Shown: positions 1 through 11,321 of the stretch, one piece after another
Layout: each line of letters starts with the position of its first letter
Position numbering within the stretch: position 1 is the stretch's first letter
Source: Diphasiastrum complanatum
Lineage: Eukaryota; Streptophyta; Lycopodiopsida; Lycopodiales; Lycopodiaceae
Direction: 5' to 3'
Assembly (NCBI GenBank): GCA_029204225.1
Contig: CM055096.1
Span: forward strand, 5,347,504 to 5,411,503
DNA: 64,000 nucleotides
Program-made: the position numbers and the translations under genes
The notes under the pieces: generated by a model
Told to the model about the DNA's origin: nothing
What the model saw: the letters and a program-made list of their open reading frames with translations, nothing else
The model's database searches: none

Positions 1-535
1 TGAAAACTTTATCATTTTCCATACATCCAACTTGGTTAGAACAACACAAGCATCAAGTTTGAACAACTTATCTTGCCTCTTCCCTTTTGCAATTAATTCA
101 TCCTCCTCCTTGATCTAACAAGCATCACCATCAAAATTCACCTTGAAATCCTTGTCAAGCATTTGACTTACACTAAGAAGATTTGTAGTGATAGATGGAA
201 TGAACAAAACATCCTTCAAATTCACATTCCTATTGGTAGAGAGAGAAATAGGAAAATTTGTGCCAATCCCTTTGATTGCGCACTCCCCATCATTGGCCAT
301 GTAGATCAATTTCTTGTCACCTTCAAATGCCATCAATGATGAATAATAATCCTTATGAAATGTCTTGTGTGATGTAGCTCCACTATCAATCCACCAAGGA
401 TAAATATCTTCATGATTAGCCAACAAGCAAAATGACATAACAAAAGTATCATTTGAAAGTTGCTTATCAACACCATCTTCACCAAGAGTTAGATCGGTTT
501 GCTTCTCAACTTGATCTTTCTTAGAATCAAAAGAG
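1..535 (-). pseudogene. Copia gag-pol fragment (protease to start of gag-pre-integrase)
   Basis: On the minus strand this encodes the retropepsin region of a Ty1/Copia polyprotein, with the active-site stretch WWIDSGATSH and the downstream blocks ANDGECAIKGIG and LLSVSQMLD. It aligns closely with the intact Copia at 58750-62700. The fragment starts just after the zinc-knuckle region and runs off the left window edge, where the pre-integrase region begins. A stop codon near 114-116 replaces a Leu codon of the intact relative, and there is no gag or RT here. It is a dead piece of an element oriented leftwards. Confidence 0.9.
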
Positions 536-1180
536 GTAAGTTCTCCATATAAAATGAGCAAAACAAGATGTGTTCTCCATGCATATACATCTATTTATAA
601 CAACCATAATGTTACTTGGCCACTTGCCATAAGAAAGCCCTAAAATAGCAATTTTTAGGTACTTCACCAAAACTCTAAATTTTAGTGACTAAATGCAATG
701 TATCAACATTAGCCAATTAGAATGGGTCTAAATCCAACCTCATCCACAAATATACTTGCCAAAAATAGTACAAACACTATTTAGGTCTTTATTGACAAAC
801 ACAAATCTATCTCTACTTTGAAATTTCATGTTGGTCTCAAAATTGCTAAAATGAATCAACTAAGCTTGACATTTTTCACAACTTGCACATCTTCAAATTA
901 TGCAAGCAAGAACAAACAGAACACAAAATTTCAAATGACTAAAATAGCTTCACATGTGTGAAGTATAGGCTGCTATACAAACGTAGAGCTGAGAGAAACG
1001 TACAAGTGATTATTCAAGCATCGAATCCAAAAAAATACAAGCAAATGATCTACTTCAATCTAGTAAGCGAATTTTTTAAAAATTTCAACTCTCCAGTTTG
1101 TCCTAATGTGTAGAATATTGAGCTTCAAAAAGAGCATATACAAAATATGATAGAGCTCATGCTGGTCTGACCTGATTTCA
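536..1180. other. No gene seen; AT-rich non-coding DNA
   Basis: There is no credible reading frame or structured repeat. The stretch lies behind the leftward Copia fragment and may be flanking or LTR-derived DNA of that element, but no LTR end can be fixed. Confidence 0.4.
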
Positions 1181-1560
1181 CATTTGTGAGGGTGGCATGT
1201 GATCAATACTTAACCTACTATTAAAGTCTACTCCTAATTTAGAGACATCAAATCAAATTGCACCTCTCCAAAATTCCTAGATTGAAAGAAATTGGTCCTA
1301 ACTTATAGAAACTTGCCAAATGGTCTTATCTACTCATGAGATTTGGTACTAGCCTAACTAGGCCTATCCTTCACACGTGGGAATAGGTTTCACATATGTG
1401 TAACAAATATAGTTTAATCAAGCTATTATTTGCATTTCTTCACATTATAAAACCTCAGAAGCTCAGAACAACCAATTATCATTGGCAACCATAAACTTGA
1501 CCTTGGCTCCTACATTCCATCTCCTTCTAATGCTATGATTTTGATCTAATATTTTGCAAT
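1180..1560. repeat. Dispersed repeat R1, copy 1 (partner 42195-42560, same strand)
   Basis: About 370 bp match 42195-42560 in the same orientation with scattered differences. Both copies contain a degenerate form of the CACACGTG-type motif seen in the Copia LTRs of this window, so R1 is probably an LTR piece. No TG...CA termini or target-site duplication could be fixed. It is not part of the inverted duplication, because the two copies have the same orientation. Confidence 0.65.
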
Positions 1561-1744
1561 TTTTAGACTACATCTCTTTGCCCTCATAAATTCAAATTTG
1601 ATGCGAAATAGGCTCACTAAAAGGTTGTATTGGGACACAAGCTTTTGTAGCCTAAATGCTAATTAAAACTCTAGGTGGGGCATCACAATCACAAGTTAAT
1701 ATGCCTTTAATTGGTTCTTTGCTAAGAGTAGGTAGAGCATGCCC

Positions 1745-1745
1745 C

Positions 1746-1783
<38 letters not shown>

Positions 1784-1815
1784 TGGGTGCGTGCGTGCGT
1801 GCGTGCGCATGCGTG

Positions 1816-1853
<38 letters not shown>
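1745..1853. repeat. Compound microsatellite (GT)n-(GTGC)n-(GA)n
   Basis: A GT run passes through GGGTGT and GCGT variants into a pure GA run. The long open frames read through it on both strands are low-complexity artefacts. Confidence 0.97.
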
Positions 1854-1856
<3 letters not shown>

Positions 1857-2967
1857 TTGCTTTCATCAAAAGAGAATGGCAATAAGAGTACAAAAGGGAT
1901 GAAACATGAAATGTGAGAGCCAAAATGCAAATTTAGTTAATCTAATATTTTAGCGAAAGATGAAACATTAAACTAGTTTAATCACAACCATATGCCTAAA
2001 ACAACATTGGCAATGGCAAATAATAATGCAAAGGATGTGAAGAAGCACTTTGTGCAAATCGTATATGAGAATGCTTTATAGTGATAAACTCATGTTGAGA
2101 TAGAATAATATGATGATGGAATGATCTTGGCATTATTTGTATAAAAGCCATGCTTTGTGTCTGATCTGGGAACGACATCGACACAGAGGGTAATCTCATG
2201 CTTCACTTTTTCTTCTCTTATTATACCGTGCTTCATATCCTATGTAAAAATTACGTTCTGGACTTCAGGAATGCAGGCCAGGTGGATTTTTATTCTGCTA
2301 AGGATGTTGCACGGGACTGAATGCAAATTAGAGTTTGAAATGATCCCAAAGCCAGGCTCGGAGGTATGGGTGTGAGTTGGAATAAAGACACGTATGAACC
2401 AACACCTTAGAAGCGTTACAGCCAGTACAGCCTAAAAAGGATGCGTCTCATATTTTTGAGGATCTCAAGATGCTCGTAATCAGAATCAAGAAATGACAAA
2501 TATTACGAAATCCAAATGTTTGATTGTTCGTTATTGCAGGTACGTCCGAAATCTGCAACTAATTTAGAGTATTTATAGTTTGAGTGTGTGTGTGATAGTA
2601 AAATAAATGCCTTCATAATAGACCGAAAACATGTGTTATTGAGATTGTTACGTTTGGTCAGTGGTCAGAATTACTAAAGTATTCAATATTGCCAGAGAAT
2701 GTTAACAACAAAAGCTGTCTGATAAAAAAAACTGAGTTGTTGCAACAATGCATATCTTCAAAATGTAGGTCAATTAGAATTTGCCTCTACTTCCAGTGTC
2801 TCACTTTACTTGAGTTGAAGATGCATCAGCTTCTTAAGCCTTTATGTAAATCCGTGCAGCACAGAGGCGACAGCCTATAAAAGAGAACGCTCGAGCCGCT
2901 GGCTGCTTAGCTAATCAGTGGGCCACAATTGCACTTCACTTATTTGGCTTTGAATATTGGGTAATGT

Positions 2968-3750
2968 TCAAGACTGCCCCTCGCATCGTTTTACCTGTGA
3001 GCTTGATAATCCCGTCTGACTATGAATCCTTTTTTGGCCTCTTTTGGGCTCAATAGCTGGCACGTCGTCTGCTTTCTTGCTGATCCCTGATGTAGGGATC
3101 CGACAAACTATGGGTCCGCCTATTACCTCACCATTAAACTTTACCCAAACGTTCTTTTTACGAGCAGCATATGCAATAGATGGTGCAGCAACAGCAGATG
3201 CTTTATGATTGACGTTCTTCAGAATGTCTAGAGAAGTGGGCACCTGAGTAGCACGTACAGGCCTACGAGAGTTTCGAAGCACGACGACTGATGATGATGA
3301 TGCGCTTGAAATTAGTTCGTTGTTCACGGTCTTCTTGACCTGCATTGAAGGCCTTTTTTGAACTTCTTTCAGAGGAGGAAGAGTAGGAGTTGCTTTCCGC
3401 CTGCAAATTTGCTGGAGACCTGTAGTGGAATTGCAGCCATTTGTTTGTTTAGAAGGTGTATGAAATATGTTGTGAACCAATTGATTCCAATCACCCAGAA
3501 GCCAATCTGCAACGTATCTGACACCTCCATGTACACGCTTTTTTAATTTGTTCACTACTTTTCCCACCATTGTGGCTTTCAAATCCTCCAAGCCCAAATC
3601 CATGCTCTTCAGTTGGAAGAGTAGTCGCAACAGCCTTTCCGGAGGAAACTCATCAGCTCTAAGCAGTTGCTCCTTGATAATCATTATTTCATTCCCACGA
3701 ACGTTAACCTCACCAACCTCTCCACTTGTTGCATCGTAAATTTGTTCCAT
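2968..3750 (-). CDS. TFIIS N-terminal (LW) domain protein, MED26-like
   Basis: A 260-aa single-exon ORF. I start at the ATG at 3750, which has a good GCCATGG context and is shared with arm B; the three codons upstream begin with GTG. Residues about 37-94 form a helical domain with the TFIIS-N/Med26/IWS1 signature: an LLRLLFQL helix, DLKATMVGKVVNKLKKR, then a Trp-rich third helix ending DWNQLV. In known proteins this domain binds elongation or Mediator partners in the nucleus. The rest is basic and Ser-rich, with lysine/arginine clusters that could be nuclear signals. Plant MED26 proteins are usually longer, so this may be a truncated or retrocopied member; no intron is evident. Function is inferred from the domain only. 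Its duplicate at 43906 is broken. Confidence 0.72.
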   Translation of the reverse strand: MEQIYDATSGEVGEVNVRGNEIMIIKEQLLRADEFPPERLLRLLFQLKSMDLGLEDLKATMVGKVVNKLKKRVHGGVRYVADWLLGDWNQLVHNIFHTPSKQTNGCNSTTGLQQICRRKATPTLPPLKEVQKRPSMQVKKTVNNELISSASSSSVVVLRNSRRPVRATQVPTSLDILKNVNHKASAVAAPSIAYAARKKNVWVKFNGEVIGGPIVCRIPTSGISKKADDVPAIEPKRGQKRIHSQTGLSSSQVKRCEGQS

Positions 3751-4300
3751 GGCAATCACAATGGCTGAATAGCATACAAAGAATACTAATAAGCTTAATC
3801 AACTATAATTTATAGAGCATGGGTGCTTAGATCGAAGATGGCCATCTTGTTGAACAAGAAGCTGCATGATGCATGAATGACTTACAGTTCGCAAGATGAT
3901 AATCAATCAAATCTTAGAAAGCACTCAAACAAGCTAAGCAGAGGACTGAGACTGAACATCATGGAAGCGCAATGATTAAACAAGCAAAATATTTACGACT
4001 TTCAACAAAATGAATAATACAAGTATTGAAAGTAGTGGCAAAAAACAAAACCCGATCGATCCCTGGTGTTGTTGTTTTGATTACGCCTGGCTGCTGATCC
4101 ACGACTAATCTTGTGTTGCTGCTGCTTCTTTTCTGCCAGCTCCTTTTTCTTTTCAACAGAAATGTTGTGTTGGAATAGTATAAGACCTCTGCGAGTAAAA
4201 GAGTGAATGAAGTCTGTCTAATATTATTAACCGGCAAATGAGAGCACTGGGATTTGCACATGAGCAAGGCTTTAGGGCGCTTTAGGGTAAAAGTCATGAA
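3751..4300 (-). promoter_or_regulatory. Upstream region of the TFIIS-N-like gene
   Basis: This stretch is conserved in arm B (about 43370-43905). In arm B it holds a TATATATA stretch near 43410, but arm A has no good TATA at that place. Short frames shared by both copies (3959-4297 here; 43402-43689 in B) end before the ATG and resemble no known protein, so I read the stretch as promoter plus 5' leader. Confidence 0.35.
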
Positions 4301-4994
4301 TTAATTGCTATGTAAATGAGGAGAGGGGGCGGGGGTCTCCATTGTAGGCCTTTTTGCTAAGGGAAGTGTCTTCGGATGAGGGCCTTAGCCCCACAAGAAG
4401 ACTTTTCCCATGGTGGAACAGTCAAGGAGGTGGACCTTCCTTGGCATGGAAACCTTTTTTACTTTTTGAATTTTTTTTCTTTTTGGTGTAAAACATTTTT
4501 TACAAGCATTTTTTCACCTTATGCATCCCATTCCATGTAACAAATTTTTTTAAAAAAAGGGAGGTGCACAAGATTTCGCTCTAGTAGGCACCTCCTTTTT
4601 TTTCATTCTAAAGAGATAAATGATTTTGTGCATGCATGCATGTCACACTATTTAAGATAATTCTTTTTCCAAGTTCTTCCAATTCTTGCTTTCTAAGAAG
4701 CTCGGGCACATCTTTGCCCAACTTTTTTCTTTTCCTGGGAAACATCAAATGAAAGATTATAATAATATCGAACATATCCGATCTAGATGAATTTTGTTTA
4801 AAGCCAAAAACAATGCACACATTTATGGAACATAAATCTTAATTTGATCATAAGTAGTCTAGACATTAGCTATCTACCAGTTTCATGTCATAAGAGTCTT
4901 ACTCTTAATGTCCACCATCATAGGCTGCAACGTCCTTCCTTCTAATGGCCTTCGCCTCGCTATTGACAAATGAGGTACTCACAATGTTGCTTAG

Positions 4995-4995
<1 letters not shown>

Positions 4996-5086
<91 letters not shown>
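4996..5086. repeat. Compound microsatellite (GT)n(GA)n
   Basis: About 42 bp of GT followed by about 48 bp of GA. It sits exactly where arm B carries a 2.3-kb insertion (40223-42560) next to a long CT tract, so it marks the breakpoint between the gene block and block X. Confidence 0.95.
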
Positions 5087-5087
<1 letters not shown>

Positions 5088-5099
5088 TGTGGGTAAGTG

Positions 5100-5530
5100 A
5101 GAGAGATGTTTATGGTTTATAGATGTTTTTAACCTTTACCATGAATCCTACTAGGCTTCTACAAAAACTATGCTTTAAAAAAAATCAAAAGCTCATAACA
5201 CAAATATTTTTACATCTAAATTTTAGACAACCTATTTTCAAGTCACATTGATAGACTAACAATGGCTAGCACAATAATCTATGAATGAATAAAAAATTCA
5301 ATGTAATACAGATTTGAGGGCAATTCTCATTGAGATCCACCATGGTCCATGGCATGTAAATTACTACAGCTAAATGTCATGTTTAGATCAAAGCCTTATA
5401 AATCTTTAATAAATGCTTCTTTAAAGATATTATGAAGGGCGCTAGCATACAAAAAGATGTATAGCGACAAAAGTGTGCGAAGCTCATTTGTGTCAATATA
5501 AACATCGTTCAGCAATTATTATAGCAAGAT
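5100..5530. repeat. Duplication block X, copy A (inverted partner 39640-40145)
   Basis: This matches the reverse complement of about 39640-40145. It contains a single copy of a unit related to the tandem 68-bp repeat in copy B. No coding potential is seen. Confidence 0.8.
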
Positions 5531-5555
5531 ATATATATATATATATATATATATG
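5531..5555. repeat. (AT)n tract between blocks X and Y
   Basis: A short self-complementary AT run. Together with the tract at 6353-6383 it brackets block Y, which is inverted relative to block X when copies A and B are compared. Confidence 0.9.
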
Positions 5556-6350
5556 CATATCAAAAGCATCATTGGGATGTTAAGCAAAAAGGTTTCTATT
5601 CATACAAGAAAGTGACAAAAGAATATACTAGTATGCTTTGCAAAACAACTAGATATAGGGTATTAAGAGCATTCAAGCACTTACAAACAATCTAAAACAT
5701 AGAATTCCTCAAGTTTCACACCAATGTGCACAAGAAGCCTCATGAATTCCACCAAGTCTACCAAGAGAAATTTGTGTTAATTTCAATATACTTCCAATTA
5801 CAACATATCTCCAATTTCCAACTACCACAAAGTCTTGCACTGAAAACTTTCTTTATCGTATCTAGAAGAATTTGCTAAGTTACAGCATATCTATAAGTTT
5901 CCGCAAAGAACATCCAGCATATCTATAAGTTTCCACAAAGAACATCCAGACATTTGGCAGAGAGCGAACAAATATACTACTGATCATCGTTGGCTGACAT
6001 TGGCACACCACAAATATGCCTGGACACATACTAATGTTGCTAAATGGTCACTGTAGAAAACTCATCCCTCGGAATTTTTTCCTGCAAAGTTATAACAGTG
6101 TCGCATAGCAACGTTTAAAAGGTTTTGACTTTTGAACATTGCATTGCAATGCGACGTTATAGAAACATTCAATTAAAAAAATCATCTCTTTGGTTTTATT
6201 TCTGATAAATTTACACAACATCATGTAAACATCGTTGGACGTCAAACAAACATCTTTGTAATGTTGTTGAAAACACTATCACATAGCAGCATATATTTAT
6301 GGTTGTGTGGCGATGATTAATTATTGCAAAGCGACGTTTTGTAAGCGACG
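5556..6350. repeat. Duplication block Y, copy A (direct partner 38833-39592)
   Basis: About 790 bp match 38833-39592 in the same orientation, unlike block X and the gene block, which are inverted between copies. The right half carries many short GCGACG/CGTCGC and AACGTT-type motifs in both orientations, resembling CACTA subterminal repeats. No gene is present. Confidence 0.8.

Positions 6351-6352
<2 letters not shown>

Positions 6353-6383
<31 letters not shown>
6353..6383. repeat. (TA)n microsatellite
   Basis: A pure TA run at the outer edge of block Y. Confidence 0.95.
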
Positions 6384-6391
<8 letters not shown>

Positions 6392-6900
6392 ATGATTTTT
6401 ATGCATTAACCTTCGCTTTGGGTAATTTGTTTTCACATGTTTTTCTCAACAAGCATGAGTTTTGCAAGTGTTTGATCACTAATACTACCGTGGCTATTAT
6501 AGGAGCGTGTTGCACTTGTCAAAGGGTACTACTCTTGGATCAACTGACAAAACTTACAAACATGTCTTTAGCTCAAATTGTAGATGGTTGCAGATCACTA
6601 TGCAAAATGTCACTGTGAAGATGCAAATTCATGTAACATGTAATGCCTTTTTGGATCTAGTGTGTGGGCACTTACAATTTCTCCAATTCACACACCACAT
6701 ATAATATTGCTACATTTACATCAATGTGTAGATGCATAATGTATCACTTTGGCATTTTCTGATAAGATATTTGGGAAAGAAACTATACGTTTTCTAGTCA
6801 GTACAATGAAATTAATCTGATTGCCAATATTTGTCAAAATAAAGAAGGAGAGAAGTGTGAAAGATTGTATGGAATGTTGAGATATAAACACAATATATCT
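6384..6900. other. No gene seen; probably 3' non-coding part of a CACTA element
   Basis: It lies between block Y and the leftward CACTA transposase remains. Frames at 6307-6704 read partly through the TA tract and show no domain. Confidence 0.35.
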
Positions 6901-7790
6901 CTATAACCAATAATTGACTAAATTATTTAATACAATTGAATCGATCTCGTACAATTTCTCATTTAAATCATCATTGGTATCTTGCCATTCATTTGAGTCA
7001 TGTTCTAAATATAGTTCAAGTCTACGTATACCTCCTATAATGGACATAGGTGCACCTTCTTGATCATTTGCATCACTTTCACACTCATCCAATACTCTAA
7101 TTCTTTCATAGATTTCAAACAAATGGTCTATTCTTGTTGGAAGATTATTGGTAAATCATCAGTGTTATCATTTATTTGACTTTTGACACTTCACTCGTTG
7201 TCACTGACCCAATCATCATGCTCGTTTGGCTCCAAGAAATAGTTAAGTTTTTCATCCTCTTCATTATGTGGGTTTTTTTTAGCATGATTTTCCATATGAT
7301 GATCGCTTTCCTCTTCTTCTTCATGATTGTTGGTTATCACATCTTTGAGCTCAATATTTTTGAAAATCAAAGGGTATTTGTGTGCATACAGATCATAAAA
7401 ATGAGTTGGAGATTGAATTTAGTGTGCTCAATAACTAATTTAAAAGTACCAACAATTCTTACTTGTTCACAATGATTTGGTAAAACCAATGTTTCATTGG
7501 AAGATCTTTGTTGAATCAAGAGCAAATAGTCCTTTGAAATCGAATCGTATAGTTGCATGTGGCCCTCAATATATAGTTTGAAACCATTTACAAAAAGATC
7601 TTGAAAGATCTATAGTTGATTCTAGTATCTCTTGTATGGTTCCAACAAGGTCACTTTCGACCAGATTGGTATCCCTTCTTGTACTACTGGCTTGATGAAA
7701 CCTTGTCATCACTCCACAATTGAATGTCGTTCTTTTTTTGTCGATGCATTCAATGCAAAAGTCTTGTCCACCCGACTAAAGAAAGGTATG
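6901..7790 (-). pseudogene. CACTA (En/Spm) transposase 3' end, DUF4216 region, degenerate
   Basis: Read leftwards from about 7760, broken frames give a GTIQEILE-type block, then CKWFQTIY, a FALDSTKI-type block and a CEQVR block. These align in order with the DUF4216 domain encoded at 37320-37590. Next comes an acidic tail with runs of Glu and Asp, ending at 6901 in a 73-aa frame (6901-7122). Several frameshifts and an in-frame stop separate the pieces. In CACTA elements DUF4216 forms the C-terminal part of the tnp2-type protein. The upstream tnp2 and DUF4218 parts are missing. Confidence 0.7.
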
Positions 7791-8782
7791 TTGCCTATAC
7801 TGCCAGATTGAAAAATCTATATATCAAAAAATGTTTCTAAATAATGTGTTACAATAACAAGGCGATTATTATATATACATATATATAAAACAATGAGTTT
7901 GAGTTTAGAAACAAACATGTCTAAAAAAATAAAAAGCCGCACAAAAAGAATCGAAGGACTCACTTTTATTTTCTTGTTTTTCACCGTTCGTTTTATTTTC
8001 TCTTTTTTATTTTCCTTTTGTTTTCTTAATCTAATTGTATATACACTTTCTCTGTCACTACCTCCATCCCACCCCCCCGGTCCTCCTCCCCCTCTACAGC
8101 TATTCATTTTCCCCCAAAAAAATTTCTCACTTTTCACCGCTTCCCACCTCTCCCTCTCATCTATACCCCTTTTACCTTCCTTCGCAATTGTTTCACATTG
8201 CCATGCATGCCAATGCCAAAGACATACGTAGGTATAGAGGGACTTTCACCAAATTCGCAATGGGAGCATGTTAGAATATTCCCATGAAGATTCTTCTAAC
8301 TGATTCTGGCTATAAAAAGAGCATAACAGATATCAAACAATGGAGTTGAGCCACCGAACTACAATAAAGAATGTCAACAAATCACAGATGAAGGCGCTCC
8401 AAAATATATATGTACCGGGAACGCCAATACCAGAGAAGTCAACAGACTGCGACAAATGAGCAGAAACAGAGCACAGTTCCTCACCACCATATTTTACGAT
8501 GATGGGAATAAAAGCATGGCGGAGTCGACATAAAAGACCTGGAATGTAATGTCAGACACCCGTAGAAGGTGCACTATACTCATAACCCTATGGTGCAAGA
8601 ATTATAGGCCTAAAGTGAAAAAGGAACCAAGTAGTTAAAATGCAATTTGGTTTTAAACATTTTTATAAAGTCAAATTCTTATGGCACATGGTTTTGGGTG
8701 AACCAAAAATCCTAAACCTAGGATTGTCTATAAAGAGCATGTGACACCATTTTGTAATCACTTTTCAAAAGGAAGAATACAG

Positions 8783-8784
<2 letters not shown>
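7791..8784. other. No gene seen; pyrimidine-rich non-coding DNA
   Basis: The overlapping frames at 7817-8274 are low-complexity translations of T- and C-rich DNA on both strands. No domain or repeat partner was recognised. Confidence 0.5.

Positions 8785-8858
<74 letters not shown>
8785..8858. repeat. (GA)n microsatellite
   Basis: About 74 bp of uninterrupted GA. The frame that reads it as Arg-Glu repeats is an artefact. Confidence 0.97.
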
Positions 8859-8860
<2 letters not shown>

Positions 8861-8977
8861 TCTTCCTTCCATTATTGCTTGCTTGTGAAGCCCACACTCA
8901 AGCAAAATAGGCTAGAAATCACCTTTGGAGAGATCATCAGGATCCTTTAGGTTGTTTCCCTTTCATTGTCCACCTCC

Positions 8978-9354
8978 ATTAGAGGAGTTCTAAATCCAAA
9001 AAAGACCCTTTGTAAAGATTCTTTTTATATTTCTTCACAAATTTTTCTTACACATGGACCAATCAAAACACTCAAATTTGAAATCTCCGTAACATAACTT
9101 TTTGATTCCACATTTTGATTCCATACTAAAAAATGGCATAGCTTTGTAGTGGTAAGTCTAAATTTAGCAGAGTTTGGTGCATTGGAAAGCGCTCAACAAG
9201 GGCTTTCAAATGATATGCTACATGATACACTTCTAAGATATGATTAAAAAGTTATGGCAAGTCAAAAGTATCAGTGTTATAATATTTTAATAATAAAAAA
9301 GACATCTTGCACGAATTCTTAAAGGGTCTTTTTCGAACTCAAAACTCCTCTAAT
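8978..9354 (-). mobile_element. MITE, copy 1 (377 bp)
   Basis: A non-coding element bounded by inverted ends of about 35 bp that begin ATTAGAGGAGTT and run to AGACCCTTT. It matches 15247-15622 in the reverse orientation over its whole length. No clear target-site duplication remains here. The superfamily is unclear from the ends alone. Confidence 0.85.
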
Positions 9355-9649
9355 GCCTTGAGAATATCAACCTCTTGAGGAGAAGATCTAGAGCCAAATA
9401 TGCCTACATGAGCCAAGAAACCAAGATCCAAAAAAAATCCCACTCTTCAATCTAAGTCATTCCACTTTTAGATCCAAAACTAAGCTTGACACCCTTAGTT
9501 GGCTTAGATCCCATATCTACTATGTAGTTTAACCTCCTCCCCTTTGGATCAAAGCCCATTACTACACACGATACTCACCCGATTGGAGATCGAAACCCGT
9601 TCTTGGCCCTCTTGATCACACCAATTAGGGAGTCACGGAAAGGGTCCAG
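9355..9649. other. No gene seen
   Basis: Spacer between the MITE and a short repeat copy, without coding signal or recognised repeat. Confidence 0.5.
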
Positions 9650-9836
9650 AACATGGACCTCCTTTTTCTTCATGAAAAAGGAAAATATGATTTTGTGCAT
9701 GCATGCATGTCACACATTTTAGGATAATTCAAATTCCAAATTCTTCCTATTCTTCCTTTTTAAAAAGCTATCACAACAGTGCAATCCTTGGCTGATATCC
9801 TCTTGACGTCCACCATTATAGGTTGCAGCCCCTTGA
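9650..9836 (+). repeat. Third, partial copy of part of the segmental duplication
   Basis: It matches parts of 4600-4930 (same orientation) and the reverse complement of parts of 42680-43030. It includes the GCATGCATGCATG core and the stretch around GTCCACCAT. An internal part is deleted. It stops a few bases before the Gypsy LTR at 9844. Confidence 0.7.
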
Positions 9837-9843
9837 TGCCTTA

Positions 9844-10631
9844 TGTTGGAGGGTTTGCAGATTCCAAGACAACTCTAACCCTAGTTAATAAGAGGGAGGG
9901 ATTTGACACCCTGCATGTGTAAGTCCAACCCGATGATCACATAGTTATCCGATTAATTAGAAAGTTAATAAAAGGACTTTAGGCCTTTTTGTGAGACTTT
10001 TAATGTCGCAGGCCTAAATGTCAAGTTAGTGAATAAAAGAGGTAGGAATTTCAATTTCAATTTCAAGTTGGTTCCCTCCAATTATTAAATGGGTTCCCAC
10101 TGTTTTTTAAATTTGAGTAGTTAGGGAGGTAGGAATTAGCCAATAGGAATTGGGACGCCCATCTCCTCGATTTCCTGTATAAGTAGCAATTTCGAATGAT
10201 TGTACATGTTCTATCTTCATTTCAATACAAGCAGATTGGCTCTCTTATGGAATGGATTTGTGAATGTCCTTGCTCTTTATCATTTTTTTTCCATCTCTCA
10301 TATTTTCTTTGTATTTGCTAGTTGTTGGATCTGAAGCTTATTGAAATGGCTACTTCTTATGCTTTTGTGAGAGAGAAAAAGAGTCAGTTATTATCATTGG
10401 GGATTTAGTGTTAATGGTTGTAGTGTTGATTGATAGTGTTAATGGATGTAGGGTTAATGCTTAGTGTTAATGGATCTTAGATCTAATTGTGGATAATGCA
10501 TATATGTTGAATTTGTTTTATGCCATCGCTCTCATGGGATCGAACCTCCGCATGATGACTAACTTCATCTCCTTGATGCTTGTGTGCTTAGATCTTGGGT
10601 TGAGGATAGGAAAGGAAATAAAGCCACTACA
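9844..10631 (+). mobile_element. Gypsy A 5' LTR
   Basis: It starts TGTTGGAGGG and ends CCACTACA, followed directly by a primer-binding site. It is related along its length to the LTRs at 15221, 17320 and 46760. A TATA-like stretch and a CAATACAAGCAGATTGG block sit mid-LTR, as in the other copies. Gypsy A's own 3' LTR was not found in the window. Confidence 0.88.
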
Positions 10632-10635
10632 ATTT

Positions 10636-10653
10636 TAGCGCCGTTGCCGGGGA
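10636..10653 (+). other. Gypsy A primer-binding site
   Basis: TAGCGCCGTTGCCGGGGA lies four bases after the LTR end. It differs by one base from the primer site usual in Tat/Athila-type Gypsy elements, commonly assigned to tRNA-Asp. Confidence 0.8.
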
Positions 10654-11321
10654 GCTATGCCAATTTCTCATATTGTAGTATGTTTGGACGGATGTTAGCT
10701 TGCATTAGGCATTTTGTTTTGGCATGAATACAGTTAAAATTGAATTTTAGGGTTAGATTTAGAGTGTTGTTGCTTCATTTGAGTGGATCTTCTTGTTTTA
10801 CACTTAATCTGATTGTTAGATTAGATCTATCAGGATCTTATAAAAAGTCAATCTCGCCAAGCTGCAAAAACCTCAATTTTTGCCATAAAGAACCTTCGTC
10901 AATTCTACCACATTTATCTATGTCAGATTTATCCACTGTAAGGTCGACGAAAGTTAATTTTACCAAATTTGTGAGAAAAATAGCCAGATCAATGAATTGT
11001 TACCAAAAATAATAGTGAAGAACCTTCACTGAATCAACCCTTGCCCAGTCAACCTTTGCCTATAGTATTTCTAGATTTTGCTCTACCAAATCTATCCTCT
11101 ATCAAATTTTTGAGCCATTCTATTATGATTTGATAGTGATCCTGAAAAAAAAATTTCATTTTAGTGATAACCGCTTGATCAAGATCTAGTTTTTTCATAA
11201 ATCAGAAATCTGATTATTTTCAAGTGATAGAGATTTTACAAATCTGATTAGATCTGAGATAGAAATTTTGTTTGAAAAATTTAGATCCAATCTCATTATC
11301 TGATTTACGTAATTTGGAATT
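10654..11321 (+). other. Gypsy A leader, non-coding
   Basis: No convincing ORF; a 90-aa frame at 10740-11012 shows no domain. The leader has recurring AACCTTCGTC/AACCTTCACT-like words that reappear at 20980-21250. Confidence 0.5.

Larger units (their letters stand above)
1985..4980. repeat. Inverted segmental duplication, arm A (partner 42575-46031)
   Basis: This about 3-kb block reads as the reverse complement of 42575-46031. It includes the TFIIS-N-like gene, its upstream region and about 1 kb on its 3' side. Divergence judged by eye in the coding part is roughly 7%. Homology stops near 1985 here and near 46031 in arm B. Arm A lacks about 376 bp present in arm B (45491-45866). Beyond 4980 the relationship continues as blocks X and Y after a microsatellite. 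Confidence 0.9.

Noticed and set aside
1652-1930. Three overlapping long frames on both strands across the GT/GA microsatellite
   Set aside because: Translations of dinucleotide repeats are open in several frames by chance; no domain flanks the repeat.
2689-2880. 63-aa plus-strand frame followed by a TATAAAAG at about 2876
   Set aside because: No domain, and no matching open frame was recognised in arm B. The TATA-like word may serve nothing or an unseen transcript.
7817-8274. Frames of up to 112 aa on both strands
   Set aside because: Pyrimidine-rich low-complexity DNA with no recognised domain; the strands overlap one another.
8741-8950. 69-aa frame with a long Arg-Glu run
   Set aside because: It is a GA microsatellite read as protein.
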